Of a stretch of 64,000 nt of DNA, positions 50,200 to 61,572 are shown one piece after another. The notes under the pieces were generated by a model. The model saw nothing but the letters and a program-made list of their open reading frames with translations. It was not told where the DNA came from and did no database searches. The DNA comes from Actinomadura rayongensis (GTDB lineage Bacteria; Actinomycetota; Actinomycetes; Streptosporangiales; Streptosporangiaceae). The position numbers and the translations under genes were made by a program. The stretch is taken from NCBI RefSeq assembly GCF_009831215.1, contig NZ_WUTW01000006.1, positions 1 to 64,000 on the forward strand, in the 5' to 3' direction. Every line of letters begins with the position of its first letter. Positions within the stretch are counted from its first letter, which is position 1.

Positions 50200-51606
50200 T
50201 CACCGCCGCGCCCGGTGGACGACCTGCAGCTCGGTGAACCCGTGCAGCCCGTGCGGCCCGTTCTCGACGCCGAGCCCGCTCCACTTGAACCCGCCGAACG
50301 GCTGGTGCGGCGCGAGCGCGAGATGGGTGTTGATCCAGGCGGTCCCGCATTCGAGCCGGCCCGCGATCTCGGCGGCGCGGTCGGCGTCGGCGCCCCACAC
50401 CGAGCCCGACAGCCCGAAGTGGGTGCCGTTGGCGCGGGCGACGGCCTCCTCGACCGTCCGGTACCGGACGACGGGGAGCGCGGGGCCGAACTGCTCCTCG
50501 TCCACGACGCGCGCGCCGTCGGGGACGTCGGCGAGGATCGTCGGCGCGAAAAAGTAGCCGGGGCCGGGCAGCGGCCCGCCGCCCGCCGCCGCGCGCGCCC
50601 CGCCCGCGAGCGCCTCGGCGACCAGCTCCCCGACGCGCTCGAACTGCGGACGGTTGTTCACCGGCCCGTACTCGACGCCCTCGGTCATCCCGTCGCCGAC
50701 GCGCGCCGCGCGGGCCCGCTCGGCGAGCGCGTCGACCACGTCCTCGTACAGGGCGTCGGGGACGTAGACCCGCTTGATCGCCGAGCAGACCTGGCCGTTG
50801 TTGGCGAACGCGGCGCCGAACAGCCGTCCGGCGACGGCCGCCGGGTCGACGTCGTCCAGCAGGATCGCCGCGTCGTTGCCGCCGAGTTCGAGCGTCACGC
50901 GCTTGAGGTCGGGCGCCGCCGCCGCGGCCACCCGCCGCCCGGTCGCGACGCTGCCGGTGAAGCTGATCTTGCGCGGGACGGGATGGGACGTCATCCACGC
51001 GCCCAGCTCGTCCCCGCCCGTCACGACGTTGAGGACGCCGGGCGGCAGCACGTCCCGCAGCGCCTCGCCGAGGACGAGGCTGGACAGCGGCGTGTACGGC
51101 GACGGCTTCAGCACGACCGTGTTGCCCGCGAGCAGCGCCGGGGCGAGCTTCCACGCGGCCAGCAGCAGCGGATAGTTCCACGGCGTGATCGCCGCGACCA
51201 CGCCGACGGGGCGGCGGACGACCTCCACCAGCGCCCGCTCGTCGTCCTGGACGATCTCCCGGGGCAGGTCCAGCTCGGCGTAGTACTTGAACCAGACCCC
51301 GGCCCCGGCGACCTCCAGCGCCCCCTCGCCGAGCGGCTTGCCCTGCTCCAGCGTGACGATCCGGCCGATCTCCTCCGAACGGGCGAACAACAGGTCCGCG
51401 ACGGCGAGCAGGGCCTTGCGCCGCGCGTCCTCGTCCGCCCGCCAGGCGGGCAGAGCCCGGGCCGCCGCCTCCATCGCCGCGTCGAGCTGGGCGCGCGAGG
51501 CGTCCGGCGCGTGCTCGGCGACGCGGCCGGTGGCCGGGTTCACCACGCCGAACGCGGCGTCCCCGGCGACGGCCCGGCCGTCGATCGTCATCGTCAGGTC
51601 GGCCAC
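50200..51606 (-). CDS. NAD(P)-dependent aldehyde dehydrogenase
   Basis: A 468-residue protein has all ALDH motifs: ITPWNYPLLLAAWKLAPALL, the Rossmann SFTGSVATGRRVAAAA, the glutamate in VTLELGGNDAAILLDD, the nucleophile cysteine in FANNGQVCSAIKRVYV and EEQFGPALPVVRYRTVEEAV. It resembles aminobutyraldehyde, succinate-semialdehyde or similar broad-range enzymes. The substrate cannot be assigned. It is monocistronic, with a 75-bp upstream gap before the next minus-strand gene. Confidence 0.93.
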   Translation of the reverse strand: MADLTMTIDGRAVAGDAAFGVVNPATGRVAEHAPDASRAQLDAAMEAAARALPAWRADEDARRKALLAVADLLFARSEEIGRIVTLEQGKPLGEGALEVAGAGVWFKYYAELDLPREIVQDDERALVEVVRRPVGVVAAITPWNYPLLLAAWKLAPALLAGNTVVLKPSPYTPLSSLVLGEALRDVLPPGVLNVVTGGDELGAWMTSHPVPRKISFTGSVATGRRVAAAAAPDLKRVTLELGGNDAAILLDDVDPAAVAGRLFGAAFANNGQVCSAIKRVYVPDALYEDVVDALAERARAARVGDGMTEGVEYGPVNNRPQFERVGELVAEALAGGARAAAGGGPLPGPGYFFAPTILADVPDGARVVDEEQFGPALPVVRYRTVEEAVARANGTHFGLSGSVWGADADRAAEIAGRLECGTAWINTHLALAPHQPFGGFKWSGLGVENGPHGLHGFTELQVVHRARR

Positions 51607-51681
51607 CGCGGTTCCTCCTCGGGCGAATCCGAATGGTGTTCAGTCAGTATTCACCCGGGACCGCGGCGGACTCCACGAAAC

Positions 51682-52281
51682 TCAGGATCCGAGGACCCGG
51701 TCCAGGAGCGTCCGGTACTCGCGCAGCGCGAGCCGCAGCCGCTCGGTGTCGGACGCGGCGTCGTCCTCGTCGCGCGGGGACAGGGCCAGCCGGCGCTGGG
51801 CGAGCGCGCGGCCGAGCGCGTCCACGGCCTCGCCGGTGAGCTCGTCGGCGCGGCGGACGGCGTCGCCGGGGTCGTCCACGAACGCGGCCTGCACGTCGTG
51901 CCAGCGGCGCCGGAACCCTTCGGCCTCGCCGGTGTCGAGCAGCCGGTCGCTCTGAGCGGGGCGTGCGTCGGCCTCCGGGCGCGGGTGCTCGCCGGGGACG
52001 GCGGCCGGACGGTCCGCGACCGTCCGCAGCGGCCCGGTCCCGGGTCCGTCGCCGGGGCCCCGGCCGGGCGGCGAGCCCGCGACGCGGCGGTCCGGCGTGC
52101 GCCGGGGCAGGGCGGCCGGTCCGGGCGGAGCGGGCGGCCCGGACGGGCGCACGGCGCCGTCCGGGCCCGTGCGGTGATCCGTGCCGCGGCCCGTGCCGTC
52201 GCCGGTACCGGGTCCGATGCCGTTACCGGGGCCGGTGCCGGTGACGTGGTCCGGATGCTGGTCGGTCGAGTGGCGGTCCAT
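51682..52281 (-). CDS. Hypothetical protein with Gly/Pro-rich N-terminus and domain shared with its neighbour
   Basis: A 199-residue protein. The first ~115 residues are Gly, Pro, Thr, Arg-rich and disordered. The last ~85 residues (RRRWHDVQAAFVDDPGDAVR, then REYRTLLDRVLGS) match the pattern of the upstream protein (WWTGLQERFVDEPVAAVADA, then HYRALVEDLL), so the two are paralogous domains. Its ATG comes four bases after the stop of that gene, so they are one operon. Confidence 0.65.
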   Translation of the reverse strand: MDRHSTDQHPDHVTGTGPGNGIGPGTGDGTGRGTDHRTGPDGAVRPSGPPAPPGPAALPRRTPDRRVAGSPPGRGPGDGPGTGPLRTVADRPAAVPGEHPRPEADARPAQSDRLLDTGEAEGFRRRWHDVQAAFVDDPGDAVRRADELTGEAVDALGRALAQRRLALSPRDEDDAASDTERLRLALREYRTLLDRVLGS

Positions 52282-52285
52282 GAGG

Positions 52286-52948
52286 TCAGCTCCTCCGGGC
52301 GGTGTCGGCGGCGGTGTTGGCGGCGGTGCCGTGGGCGGGCGCGGCGGGCTGGATCGGGCCGTCGGGGCGCGTGGCCTCGGCGGGCCGGACCTTCGGCGCG
52401 GCGGCGCGCTCGTTCGCCGGGACGGCGAGCAGGTCCTCCACGAGGGCGCGGTAGTGGACCATCGCCTGCCGCAGGTCCTCGGTCGAGGCGCCGCCCTCGG
52501 CCGCGCGGGCGCCGAGCGCGTGGCCGCGCCGGTAGTGGTCGAGCGTGCGGCCGTGCTCGACCGACAGCTCGCGGACGTTGGCGTCGAAGTCGCCGGTCGG
52601 GTAGCCGCGCTCGGTCATGACGACGGTGACGAGCTTGTCGGCGTCGGCGACGGCCGCGACGGGCTCGTCCACGAAGCGCTCCTGGAGCCCGGTCCACCAG
52701 GCGCGGTACTCCTCGCGGCGGGACGGCTCCAGCTCGCGCAGGTCCAGGTCGCGGTGGCGGCGCTCGCGCTCCATCAGCTCGCGCTCGGCGCCGGCGCGGC
52801 CGTGGTGGCGCTCGACGGCGCGGTCGTACTCGGTGCCGAAACGCGACCGGAGCCGGTGGGTGCGGGCCTGGCGCCAGGCCAGGTACCCGAGCCCGGCGAG
52901 GACGGCGGCGGCGATCACGATGACGACGACCATGAGGGCGGTCGGCAT
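52286..52948 (-). CDS. Membrane-anchored hypothetical protein, paralogue of the downstream gene
   Basis: A 220-residue protein has one N-terminal membrane helix (residues ~3-25) and a cytosolic helical region (RERRHRDLDLRELEPSRREE). The conserved WWTGLQERFVDEPVAAVADA domain follows, with a Pro/Ala-rich tail. Similar actinobacterial proteins are uncharacterised and often sit near envelope-stress genes. ATG 52948 follows AGGAGGG by eight bases. The 234-bp upstream region toward 53183 is shared with a divergent small membrane protein. Confidence 0.68.
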   Translation of the reverse strand: MPTALMVVVIVIAAAVLAGLGYLAWRQARTHRLRSRFGTEYDRAVERHHGRAGAERELMERERRHRDLDLRELEPSRREEYRAWWTGLQERFVDEPVAAVADADKLVTVVMTERGYPTGDFDANVRELSVEHGRTLDHYRRGHALGARAAEGGASTEDLRQAMVHYRALVEDLLAVPANERAAAPKVRPAEATRPDGPIQPAAPAHGTAANTAADTARRS

Positions 52949-53182
52949 GGGGGATCCCTCCTGTCGGTGTGACGTCCGGATGGACCTTGCGCCGATGCCC
53001 TGGTCAAGGGAAGGTAAACCGACGGAGCGCACGCGGCCTCCTCAGCAGGGAGAACGCGGACGCACCGAAGGAAATGACGGATAAATCGGGATGTACTGCG
53101 CAGGCCGCGCGGGTCGTGTTCTGATGGACCGTCGACCGTCCCGAGGGCCGGGTCCACGGCCCGTTACGAGAGGTGATGCGTC

Positions 53183-53686
53183 GTGCGCCACGCCTTCGGT
53201 CTCGTCCTCGGCCTCCTGCTGACCCCCGCGCTGCTCTACGGCGCCGCGTGGGGCTTCGTCCAGGCCGGGAGATCCTTCGACGCGCTGGAGGGGGCGGTCA
53301 CCGATCCGCGGCGCATCTACGGCTCGTTCGCGCTGCTCGCGGCGGCCGGTCTCGTCGTCGGCGTGATCGTCGTCGCGCGCTGGGCCTCGCCGCTGGTGTC
53401 CCTCGTGCCCGCGCTCGCGCTCATCGCGCTGTCGGCGTACTTCCTCGCCGACCCGGCCGCGGCGCTGGACCTGCCCGGCCGCGTCCCGCCCGGCGGCGCG
53501 CTCGACACCGGGCTGCAGGCCCTGCTCGGCTCCGGCGTGGACGCGCTGCTCGGCTTCGCGCTGCTCGTCCCGGCCTGGGCGCCCGGCCGCTGGGGCGGAC
53601 GCGACGAGAGCGACGACGCCGCCTGGCAGGAGCGCGCGGCCGGCGCGCACGGCCGCAGACGCGCGGAAGGCCCCTCCGGGGTGTAG
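53183..53686 (+). CDS. Small four-helix membrane protein
   Basis: A 167-residue protein has four hydrophobic segments (residues ~4-25, 48-66, 70-90 and 112-130) and a polar tail. No family is recognised; similar uncharacterised proteins occur next to the two anchored proteins on the other strand in actinomycetes. GTG 53183 follows GAGAGGTGATG. The stop codon lies in the loop of the terminator hairpin. Confidence 0.62.
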   Translation: MRHAFGLVLGLLLTPALLYGAAWGFVQAGRSFDALEGAVTDPRRIYGSFALLAAAGLVVGVIVVARWASPLVSLVPALALIALSAYFLADPAAALDLPGRVPPGGALDTGLQALLGSGVDALLGFALLVPAWAPGRWGGRDESDDAAWQERAAGAHGRRRAEGPSGV

Positions 53687-53703
53687 GAGCCGGAGGGGCC
53701 TTC
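53666..53703. terminator. Bidirectional terminator overlapping a stop codon
   Basis: A perfect 14-bp stem (GAAGGCCCCTCCGG with CCGGAGGGGCCTTC) has a 10-base loop that contains the TAG (53684-53686) of the small membrane protein. It also faces the end of aceA on the other strand 48 bases away. Confidence 0.85.
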
Positions 53704-53750
53704 CATCCTCAGATGAGCCTTGAGGACTGCACCGGGTCAGACCCGGCAGA

Positions 53751-55034
<1,284 letters not shown>

Positions 55035-55151
55035 CGCATTGCCCTTCTGTGTCGTCCCCTGGGTGCTTGACCACGACTATGCCCCGGAATCTTGGCATCA
55101 AGAAACCCGGAGGTAACGAAAGAACTGCGATATTTCCGCTACCATCAACCC

Positions 55152-56621
55152 ATGACGACCTTGCGGCCAGAAGAACCCCTCAACTTGACGAGTGACGTCG
55201 ATCTCGTCACCTTCGGGCAGCGGCTCCGTCATCTCCGCCGCAGCCGGGGGATGACCCTCTCCGACCTCGGCGCGCGCGTCGGCCGCGCCCCCTCCCAGCT
55301 CTCCCTGCTGGAGAACGGGCGGCGCGAGCCGAAGCTGTCGTTGCTGCAGTCCCTGGCGTCCGCGCTGGACGTCCCGGTCGAGGAACTGCTGCGCCGCCAG
55401 CCGCCGAGCCGCCGCGCGCAACTGGAGATCGCGCTGGAGGAGGCCCAGCGCGACCCGCTCTACCGGACGCTCGGCCTGTCGCACCTGAAGGCGGGCAAGC
55501 GGCTCCCCAACGAGGTCATCGAGCACATCCTCGCGCTGTACGGGGAGCTGCGCCGAAGCCGCACCAAGCCGACCGCGAGCCCGGAGGAGGCCCGCAAGGC
55601 CAACGCCGAGCTGCGCCGCCAGATGCACGAGCGCGGCAACCACTTCGCCGACATCGAGAAGATCGCGGCGCAGACCCTGGACGCGGTCGGCTACCGCAGC
55701 GGCGCGGTGTCGCAGGGGACGCTCATGACGCTCGTCGGCCACTTCGGGTTCGGGCTCCAGTACGTCAAGGACCTGCCGCGCTCGGTCCGCTCGATCACCG
55801 ACCTGCGCAACCGGCGGATCTACCTGGAGCGCGAGCAGCTCGGCATGCACACGCCGCGCACGATCCTGCTCCAGACGCTCGGGCACATCGCGCTCGACCA
55901 CGACCAGCCCCGCGACTTCGCCGACTTCCTGCGCCAGCGCGTCGAGGCGAACTACTTCGGCGCGGCGATCCTCATGCCCGAGCGGGCCGTCGTCCCGTTC
56001 CTGCAAGAGGCCAAGGCCGCGCGGGAGCTGTCGGTGGAGGACCTCGCGGACGTGTTCTCGGTGTCCTACGAGATGGCCGCGCACCGGTTCACCAACATCG
56101 CGACCCACCATCTGGGCCTGCAACTGCACTTCACCAAGAACGACGAGAACGGCACGATCTACAAGGCGTACGCCAACGACGGCCTGGTGTTCCCGCAGGA
56201 CGAGGCCGGCGCGATCGAGGGCCAGCGGATGTGCCGCGAGTGGGCGGGCCGGCACGTCTTCAACGCCGAGGACCGGTTCTCGGTCTACTACCAGTACACC
56301 GACACCCCGACCGGGACGTACTGGTGCCTGTCGCACATCGACCCGAGCCACGAGCGGGACTTCGCCATCACGCTCGGCGTGCGGTTCGAGGACTCGCGCT
56401 GGTTCCGGGGGCGCGAGACCACCAACCGCGTCCGGTCGGCGTGCCCGGACGGCGACTGCTGCCAGCGTCCGCCGCAGGACCTCGCCGAGCGGTGGGAGGG
56501 CATGGTGTGGCCGTCCGCGCGGGCGCACTCGCACGTCCTGTCGGTGCTGCCGCCCGGCGCGTTCCCGGGCGTCGACGAGGCGGACGTCTACGCGTTCCTG
56601 GACAAGCACGCGACCGAGTAG
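55152..56621 (+). CDS. RamB/ScfR-type XRE regulator of acetate metabolism
   Basis: A 489-residue protein. Residues ~20-75 are an XRE HTH (LRHLRRSRGMTLSDLGARVG, then SQLSLLENGRREP). The middle has an ImmA/IrrE-like metallopeptidase remnant (LLQTLGHIALDH). The C-terminal domain is the short-chain fatty acyl regulator type, with a conserved CPDGDCCQRPP. In corynebacteria and mycobacteria RamB binds upstream of aceA and controls the glyoxylate cycle. The divergent placement next to aceA here (117-bp gap) supports the same job. ATG 55152 is the family start. Confidence 0.92.
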   Translation: MTTLRPEEPLNLTSDVDLVTFGQRLRHLRRSRGMTLSDLGARVGRAPSQLSLLENGRREPKLSLLQSLASALDVPVEELLRRQPPSRRAQLEIALEEAQRDPLYRTLGLSHLKAGKRLPNEVIEHILALYGELRRSRTKPTASPEEARKANAELRRQMHERGNHFADIEKIAAQTLDAVGYRSGAVSQGTLMTLVGHFGFGLQYVKDLPRSVRSITDLRNRRIYLEREQLGMHTPRTILLQTLGHIALDHDQPRDFADFLRQRVEANYFGAAILMPERAVVPFLQEAKAARELSVEDLADVFSVSYEMAAHRFTNIATHHLGLQLHFTKNDENGTIYKAYANDGLVFPQDEAGAIEGQRMCREWAGRHVFNAEDRFSVYYQYTDTPTGTYWCLSHIDPSHERDFAITLGVRFEDSRWFRGRETTNRVRSACPDGDCCQRPPQDLAERWEGMVWPSARAHSHVLSVLPPGAFPGVDEADVYAFLDKHATE

Positions 56622-56849
56622 GCCGCGGAGGGGGCGCGCAAGCGCGGTGCGGAAGATGGCGGCGGTGTGACGGCGCGGACCGGTCCGACCGGGCGAATCC
56701 GGCGTGGAATGACCACTGTGTTGTGCGGGTGTTAACTCTTCGGGTCAGACGCTTCCGGCCCGTTCCAACAGGGGGCCATCTGCGATGACATCGGGTTCTC
56801 TGTGATCAGGAGCCCGTCAGGGACGTTCGCCCGAAGGGGAGGAGTGCCC

Positions 56850-57827
56850 ATGCTGCCCGAGGCCGCGTCGTGGATGCACCGCCGTACGAGTTGCTCGGCC
56901 GACTGGCCGGTCGAGGCGCTGCTCGCCGCCAAGGGGACCACCCGCGTCAGCGTGGTCCTGCCCGCCCGCAACGAGGAGGAGACCGTCGGCGTCATCGTCG
57001 GCGCCATCCGCCGGGACCTCGTCGAGCGGGCGCCGCTCGTCGACGAGATCCTCGTCGTCGACTCCCGGTCCACCGACCGCACCGCCGAGGTGGCGGCGGC
57101 GGCCGGGGCGGAGGTCGTCGCCCAGGACGCCGTGCTGCCCGGCGAGGGCCGGATGTCGGGCAAGGGCGAGGCGCTGTGGAAGTCCCTCGCCGCCACCACC
57201 GGCGACATCGTGGTGTTCGTGGACGCCGACCTGCGCGGCTTCAGCACCACCTACGTGACCGGGCTGCTCGGCCCGCTGCTCGCCGATCCCGAGATCGGGT
57301 TCGTCAAGGGCTGCTACGACCGGCCGCTGATCACCGCGTCCGGGACGGCCGAGGGCGGCGGCGGCCGGGTCACCGAGCTGGTCGCGCGCCCGCTGATCAA
57401 CCTGCACTGGCCCGCGCTCGCCGGGGTGATGCAGCCGCTCGGCGGCGAGTACGCGGGGCGCCGGACGCTGCTGGAGCGGCTGCCGTTCGTCACCGGCTAC
57501 GGCGTCGAGCTGGGGATGCTGCTGGACGTCCTGCAGACCGCGGGCCTGGACGCCATCGCCCAGGTGGACCTCGGCCGCCGCGTCCACTCGCACCAGACGA
57601 CCGAGGCGCTCGGCGCGATGGCGGGCCAGATCCTGCTGACGGCGTGGTCGCGGCTGCAGCGGCACGGCCGGATGCTGCCGCTGGAGGAGCCGGCCACCGC
57701 GCTGACCCAGTTCCGCCGCGCGCCGGGCGGCCACGACCTCCGGGTGAGCGACGTGGGGGTCGGCGAGCGCCGTCCGATGATCGAGGTGCCGGAGTACGCG
57801 GCGGGCCGGGGGTCGCTCCTGTCGTGA
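56850..57827 (+). CDS. gpgS: Glucosyl-3-phosphoglycerate synthase
   Basis: A 325-residue GT-A/GT81 protein: VSVVLPARNEEETVGVIVGA, EILVVDSRSTDRTAEVAAAA, the DxD in VVFVDADLRGF, and PLGGEYAGRRTLLERLPFVT with RRVHSHQTTEALGAMA. It makes glucosyl-3-phosphoglycerate from NDP-glucose, the first step to glucosylglycerate and methylglucose lipopolysaccharides, which in mycobacteria bind fatty acyl-CoA. AAGGGGAGGAG precedes ATG 56850. No phosphatase gene (gpgP) is beside it. Confidence 0.92.
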   Translation: MLPEAASWMHRRTSCSADWPVEALLAAKGTTRVSVVLPARNEEETVGVIVGAIRRDLVERAPLVDEILVVDSRSTDRTAEVAAAAGAEVVAQDAVLPGEGRMSGKGEALWKSLAATTGDIVVFVDADLRGFSTTYVTGLLGPLLADPEIGFVKGCYDRPLITASGTAEGGGGRVTELVARPLINLHWPALAGVMQPLGGEYAGRRTLLERLPFVTGYGVELGMLLDVLQTAGLDAIAQVDLGRRVHSHQTTEALGAMAGQILLTAWSRLQRHGRMLPLEEPATALTQFRRAPGGHDLRVSDVGVGERRPMIEVPEYAAGRGSLLS

Positions 57828-57913
57828 AGGAGTGAGTGGCCGCGCCGCGTTCTTGCGCAATTTCCCGACAATCTCGCAGATCACGCTGCGGAACCCCTGT
57901 GACCCTGGCCACG

Positions 57914-57957
57914 GTGTTACCCGTGGTAACTCAACCGGGTGCTACCGTTGGTAACAC
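57914..57957. promoter_or_regulatory. Two palindromic operators before the acyl-CoA dehydrogenase
   Basis: GTTACCCGTGGTAAC (57916-57930) is a perfect 6-3-6 dyad. GTGCTACCGTTGGTAACAC (57939-57957) is an 8-3-8 dyad with one mismatch. Their centres are 25 bases apart and the second ends 25 bases before the ATG, so a bound repressor would block transcription. A related sequence precedes the TetR gene at 62018. Confidence 0.7.
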
Positions 57958-57982
57958 GCGATATTGGAGAAAGGGTCAATAG

Positions 57983-59209
<1,227 letters not shown>

Positions 59210-59241
59210 CCCCCTCCTTCCCAGGGGGGACGAGCGTCCGG

Positions 59242-59273
59242 CGAGGCCCGGCACCGCACGGTGCCGGGCCTCG
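59242..59273 (+). terminator. Terminator of the acyl-CoA dehydrogenase gene
   Basis: A perfect 14-bp stem (CGAGGCCCGGCACC with GGTGCCGGGCCTCG) with a GCAC loop lies 33 bases after the stop. Confidence 0.85.
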
Positions 59274-59345
59274 TCCCGTCTCCCGGCGCATAAGGCCGCC
59301 GGTTCCGGGCAGGAGCCGGAACCGATGCGCTGGGAGGTGGACGAG

Positions 59346-59786
59346 ATGACTTCGATCAGACCCGACCTCGACGGCCAGGCCCGCACGACGCAGCGCCGGA
59401 CGCCGGAGGAGAACACCGGCGAGCTGGTCCGGCAGGCCGCGCAGCAGACGTCCGAGCTGCTGCGCGCCGAACTGCGGCTGGCGGTGGCCGAGGTCAAGGA
59501 GAAGGGCCGCAGCGCCGGGAAGGGCGCCGGGATGTTCGGCGGCGCCGGCCTGGTCGCGCTGTACGGCCTCGGCGCGCTCGCCGCGGCGGCGATCGCGGCG
59601 CTCGCGCTGGTGCTGCCGGTCTGGCTGGCCGCGCTGATCGTCGCGGCGGTGCTGTTCGCCGGCGCGGGCGTGCTCGCGCTCGCCGGACGGCGCGAGACGG
59701 CCCGCGCGGTGCCGCCGGTGCCGCAGGAGGCGATGGAGAGCGTCCAGCGCGACGTCGCCGAGATCCGGGAGAGGAGCCACCGATGA
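59346..59786 (+). CDS. Actinobacterial holin-X/phage-holin-like membrane protein
   Basis: A 146-residue protein has an amphipathic helical region (TGELVRQAAQQTSELLRAEL, then LAVAEVKEKGRSAGKGAG) followed by two membrane segments (residues ~66-118). It belongs to the chromosomal holin-X (DUF1469-like) family, which is not tied to phage lysis. GGGAGGTGG precedes ATG 59346. The stop overlaps the next start (ATGA). The three-gene set with DUF3618 and YihY is common in actinomycetes and probably envelope-related. Confidence 0.85.
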   Translation: MTSIRPDLDGQARTTQRRTPEENTGELVRQAAQQTSELLRAELRLAVAEVKEKGRSAGKGAGMFGGAGLVALYGLGALAAAAIAALALVLPVWLAALIVAAVLFAGAGVLALAGRRETARAVPPVPQEAMESVQRDVAEIRERSHR

Positions 59787-60091
59787 CCGACGGCCCCGAC
59801 CTCACCCCGCCCGAACTGCGGGCCGACGTCGAGCGCGCCCGCGCCGACCTCGGCGACACCGTCGCGGCGCTCGCCGCGAAGGCCGACGTGAAGGCGCGCG
59901 TCCTGGACCGGGCCGAGGGCCTGCGCGACGGCGCCGCCGCCCGCGCCCGGCGGTCCGCCGCGTCCGCGCGGGCGATGGCCCACGACGACTCGGTCCGCCG
60001 GGGCGGCGCGCGGTTCGCGCTGGCGGCCGGCGGCGCGGCGCTCGCCGCCGGGGCCGTCGTGTACGGGATCCGCCGGCGCCGCAGCTCATGA
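59783..60091 (+). CDS. DUF3618 protein
   Basis: A 102-residue protein has the DUF3618 start (LTPPELRADVERARADLGDT, then VAALAAKADVKARV), a helical middle and one membrane helix at the end (residues ~77-96) followed by RRRRSS. It is the middle gene of the coupled holin-X/DUF3618/YihY operon; overlaps on both sides imply fixed production ratios. Function unknown. Confidence 0.88.
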   Translation: MTDGPDLTPPELRADVERARADLGDTVAALAAKADVKARVLDRAEGLRDGAAARARRSAASARAMAHDDSVRRGGARFALAAGGAALAAGAVVYGIRRRRSS

Positions 60092-60993
60092 CGGCGGGCA
60101 CGTCCCGGCGGGCGGCCCTGCGCCGCGCCGTCACCGGGTACACGCGCGACGGGCTGCCCGACCGGGCGGCGGCGCTGACGTACTACGCCGTCCTGTCGAT
60201 CTTCCCGGGGATGCTGGCGCTCGTGTCGCTGGTGGGGCTCGCGGGCACCTCCACCGTCCAGAACATGATCGACAACGTGCGCCGGACGGCGCCGGCCGCG
60301 ATCCGGCCCGTCCTCGTCGACGCGCTCACCGACCTCCAGGGCGCACGGGCGGGGGCGACCGTCGCCGGGCTGCTCGGGCTCGCCGCCGCGTTCTGGTCGG
60401 CGTCCGGGTACGTCGGGGCGTTCATGCGCGCGGCCAACGCCGTCTACTCGGTGGAGGAGGGACGGCCGATCTACAAGACGCTGCCGGTCCGCGTCGGCAT
60501 CACGTTCACGACGCTGGTGCTGCTCGCGGCGTCGGCCGTCACGGTCGTCGTGTCCGGGCCGCTCGCGCGGCGGGCCGGGGACGCGCTCGGCCTCGGCTCC
60601 ACGGCGGTGAAGGCGTGGGACATCGCCAAGTGGCCCGTTCTGCTGCTCGTCGTCGGGTTCGTGTTCGCGCTGCTGTACTGGGCGGCGCCCAACGTCCGGC
60701 AGAAGGTCCGCTGGGTGACGCCGGGCGTCGGTCTCGCGCTCGCCCTGTGGCTGCTCGCGTCGGCGGTGTTCGCCGTCTACGTGGCCAACTTCGGGAACTA
60801 CAACAAGACCTACGGCAGCATCGCGGGCGTCATCGTGTTCCTGGTGTGGCTGTGGATCAGCAATCTGGCCCTGCTGCTCGGCGCCGAGTTCGACGCGGAA
60901 CTGGAGCGCGGACGGGCGATCGCGGCGGGCCGTCCGCCGGACGAGGAGCCGTTCGCCGAGCCGCGCGACACCCGCGCGTTCGACGGCAGGTGA
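60088..60993 (+). CDS. YihY/BrkB-family membrane protein
   Basis: A 301-residue protein has six membrane segments and the family signatures LTYYAVLSIFPGMLALVSLV, WSASGYVGAFMRAANAVYSV, YWAAPNVRQKVRWVTPGVGL and YNKTYGSIAGVIVFLVWLWI. It is often misnamed ribonuclease BN; the molecular function is unknown, with suggested roles in transport or envelope integrity. ATG 60088 overlaps the DUF3618 stop. Confidence 0.92.
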   Translation: MTAGTSRRAALRRAVTGYTRDGLPDRAAALTYYAVLSIFPGMLALVSLVGLAGTSTVQNMIDNVRRTAPAAIRPVLVDALTDLQGARAGATVAGLLGLAAAFWSASGYVGAFMRAANAVYSVEEGRPIYKTLPVRVGITFTTLVLLAASAVTVVVSGPLARRAGDALGLGSTAVKAWDIAKWPVLLLVVGFVFALLYWAAPNVRQKVRWVTPGVGLALALWLLASAVFAVYVANFGNYNKTYGSIAGVIVFLVWLWISNLALLLGAEFDAELERGRAIAAGRPPDEEPFAEPRDTRAFDGR

Positions 60994-61133
60994 ACCGTCC
61001 GCCACGCGTTGACATCATTGTCATCACCGGACAGCCGAAACAGCGGAAAACCATTCGTTCCGGACAGTTCTCGGTCCCGTGGCGCGTCCTAGACTCCCGG
61101 GCACACCACCCCTGGACCACGAGGCGGACACCA

Positions 61134-61517
61134 GTGGCAACAGCCGACGGCACGCTCCGGAAAAAGTCCCCCGAACAAATAGCCCGGCAGTACTACACGC
61201 TCGTGGACGACGGGGACGTGGACGCGCTCGTCGCGCTGTTCCACTCCGCCGTGCGCTACGAGCGGCAGGGGACGCCCGACATCGACGGGATCGACGCGCT
61301 GCGCCGGTTCTACACGGGCGAACGCGTCATCGCCGGCGGACGGCACACGCTCGACCAGGTGCTGAGCGGCGGGGACTGGGTCGCGGTGCGCGGCCGGTTC
61401 GCCGGGGTGCTGCGCACCGGCGAGGAGGTCGCGCTGCGCTTCACCGACTGGTGGCACTTCACCCCGGACGGCCTGGTCGACCGGCGCGAGAGCCTGTTCC
61501 CGGGCCGTCGCGTCTGA
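61134..61517 (+). CDS. NTF2/SnoaL-like fold protein
   Basis: A 127-residue protein with the NTF2-like cone fold: SPEQIARQYYTLVDDGDVDA, LVALFHSAVRYERQGTPDID, GIDALRRFYTGERVI and FTDWWHFTPDGLVDRRES at the end. Such proteins are polyketide cyclases, isomerases or stress proteins; no active site can be assigned. GTG 61134 follows GAGGCGG. A strong hairpin follows the stop. Confidence 0.8.
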   Translation: MATADGTLRKKSPEQIARQYYTLVDDGDVDALVALFHSAVRYERQGTPDIDGIDALRRFYTGERVIAGGRHTLDQVLSGGDWVAVRGRFAGVLRTGEEVALRFTDWWHFTPDGLVDRRESLFPGRRV

Positions 61518-61533
61518 GCACGCGTCTGAGCGT

Positions 61534-61565
61534 GGGCGCGCGTCCCCGGGCGGGGACGCGCGCCC
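61534..61565. terminator. Bidirectional terminator between convergent genes
   Basis: A perfect 14-bp stem (GGGCGCGCGTCCCC with GGGGACGCGCGCCC) with loop GGGC lies between the SnoaL-like gene and the small minus-strand gene. Confidence 0.82.
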
Positions 61566-61572
61566 CCCGGGC

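Noticed and set aside
50092..52620. Very long plus-strand open frame opposite the aldehyde dehydrogenase and neighbours
   Set aside because: It covers three minus-strand genes, has no recognisable domain and is Arg/Gly/Ala-rich, as expected of an antisense shadow.
59346..60993. Prophage lysis module because of the holin-like gene
   Set aside because: The holin-X family is chromosomal in actinobacteria; DUF3618 and YihY neighbours are housekeeping, and no endolysin or phage gene is present.
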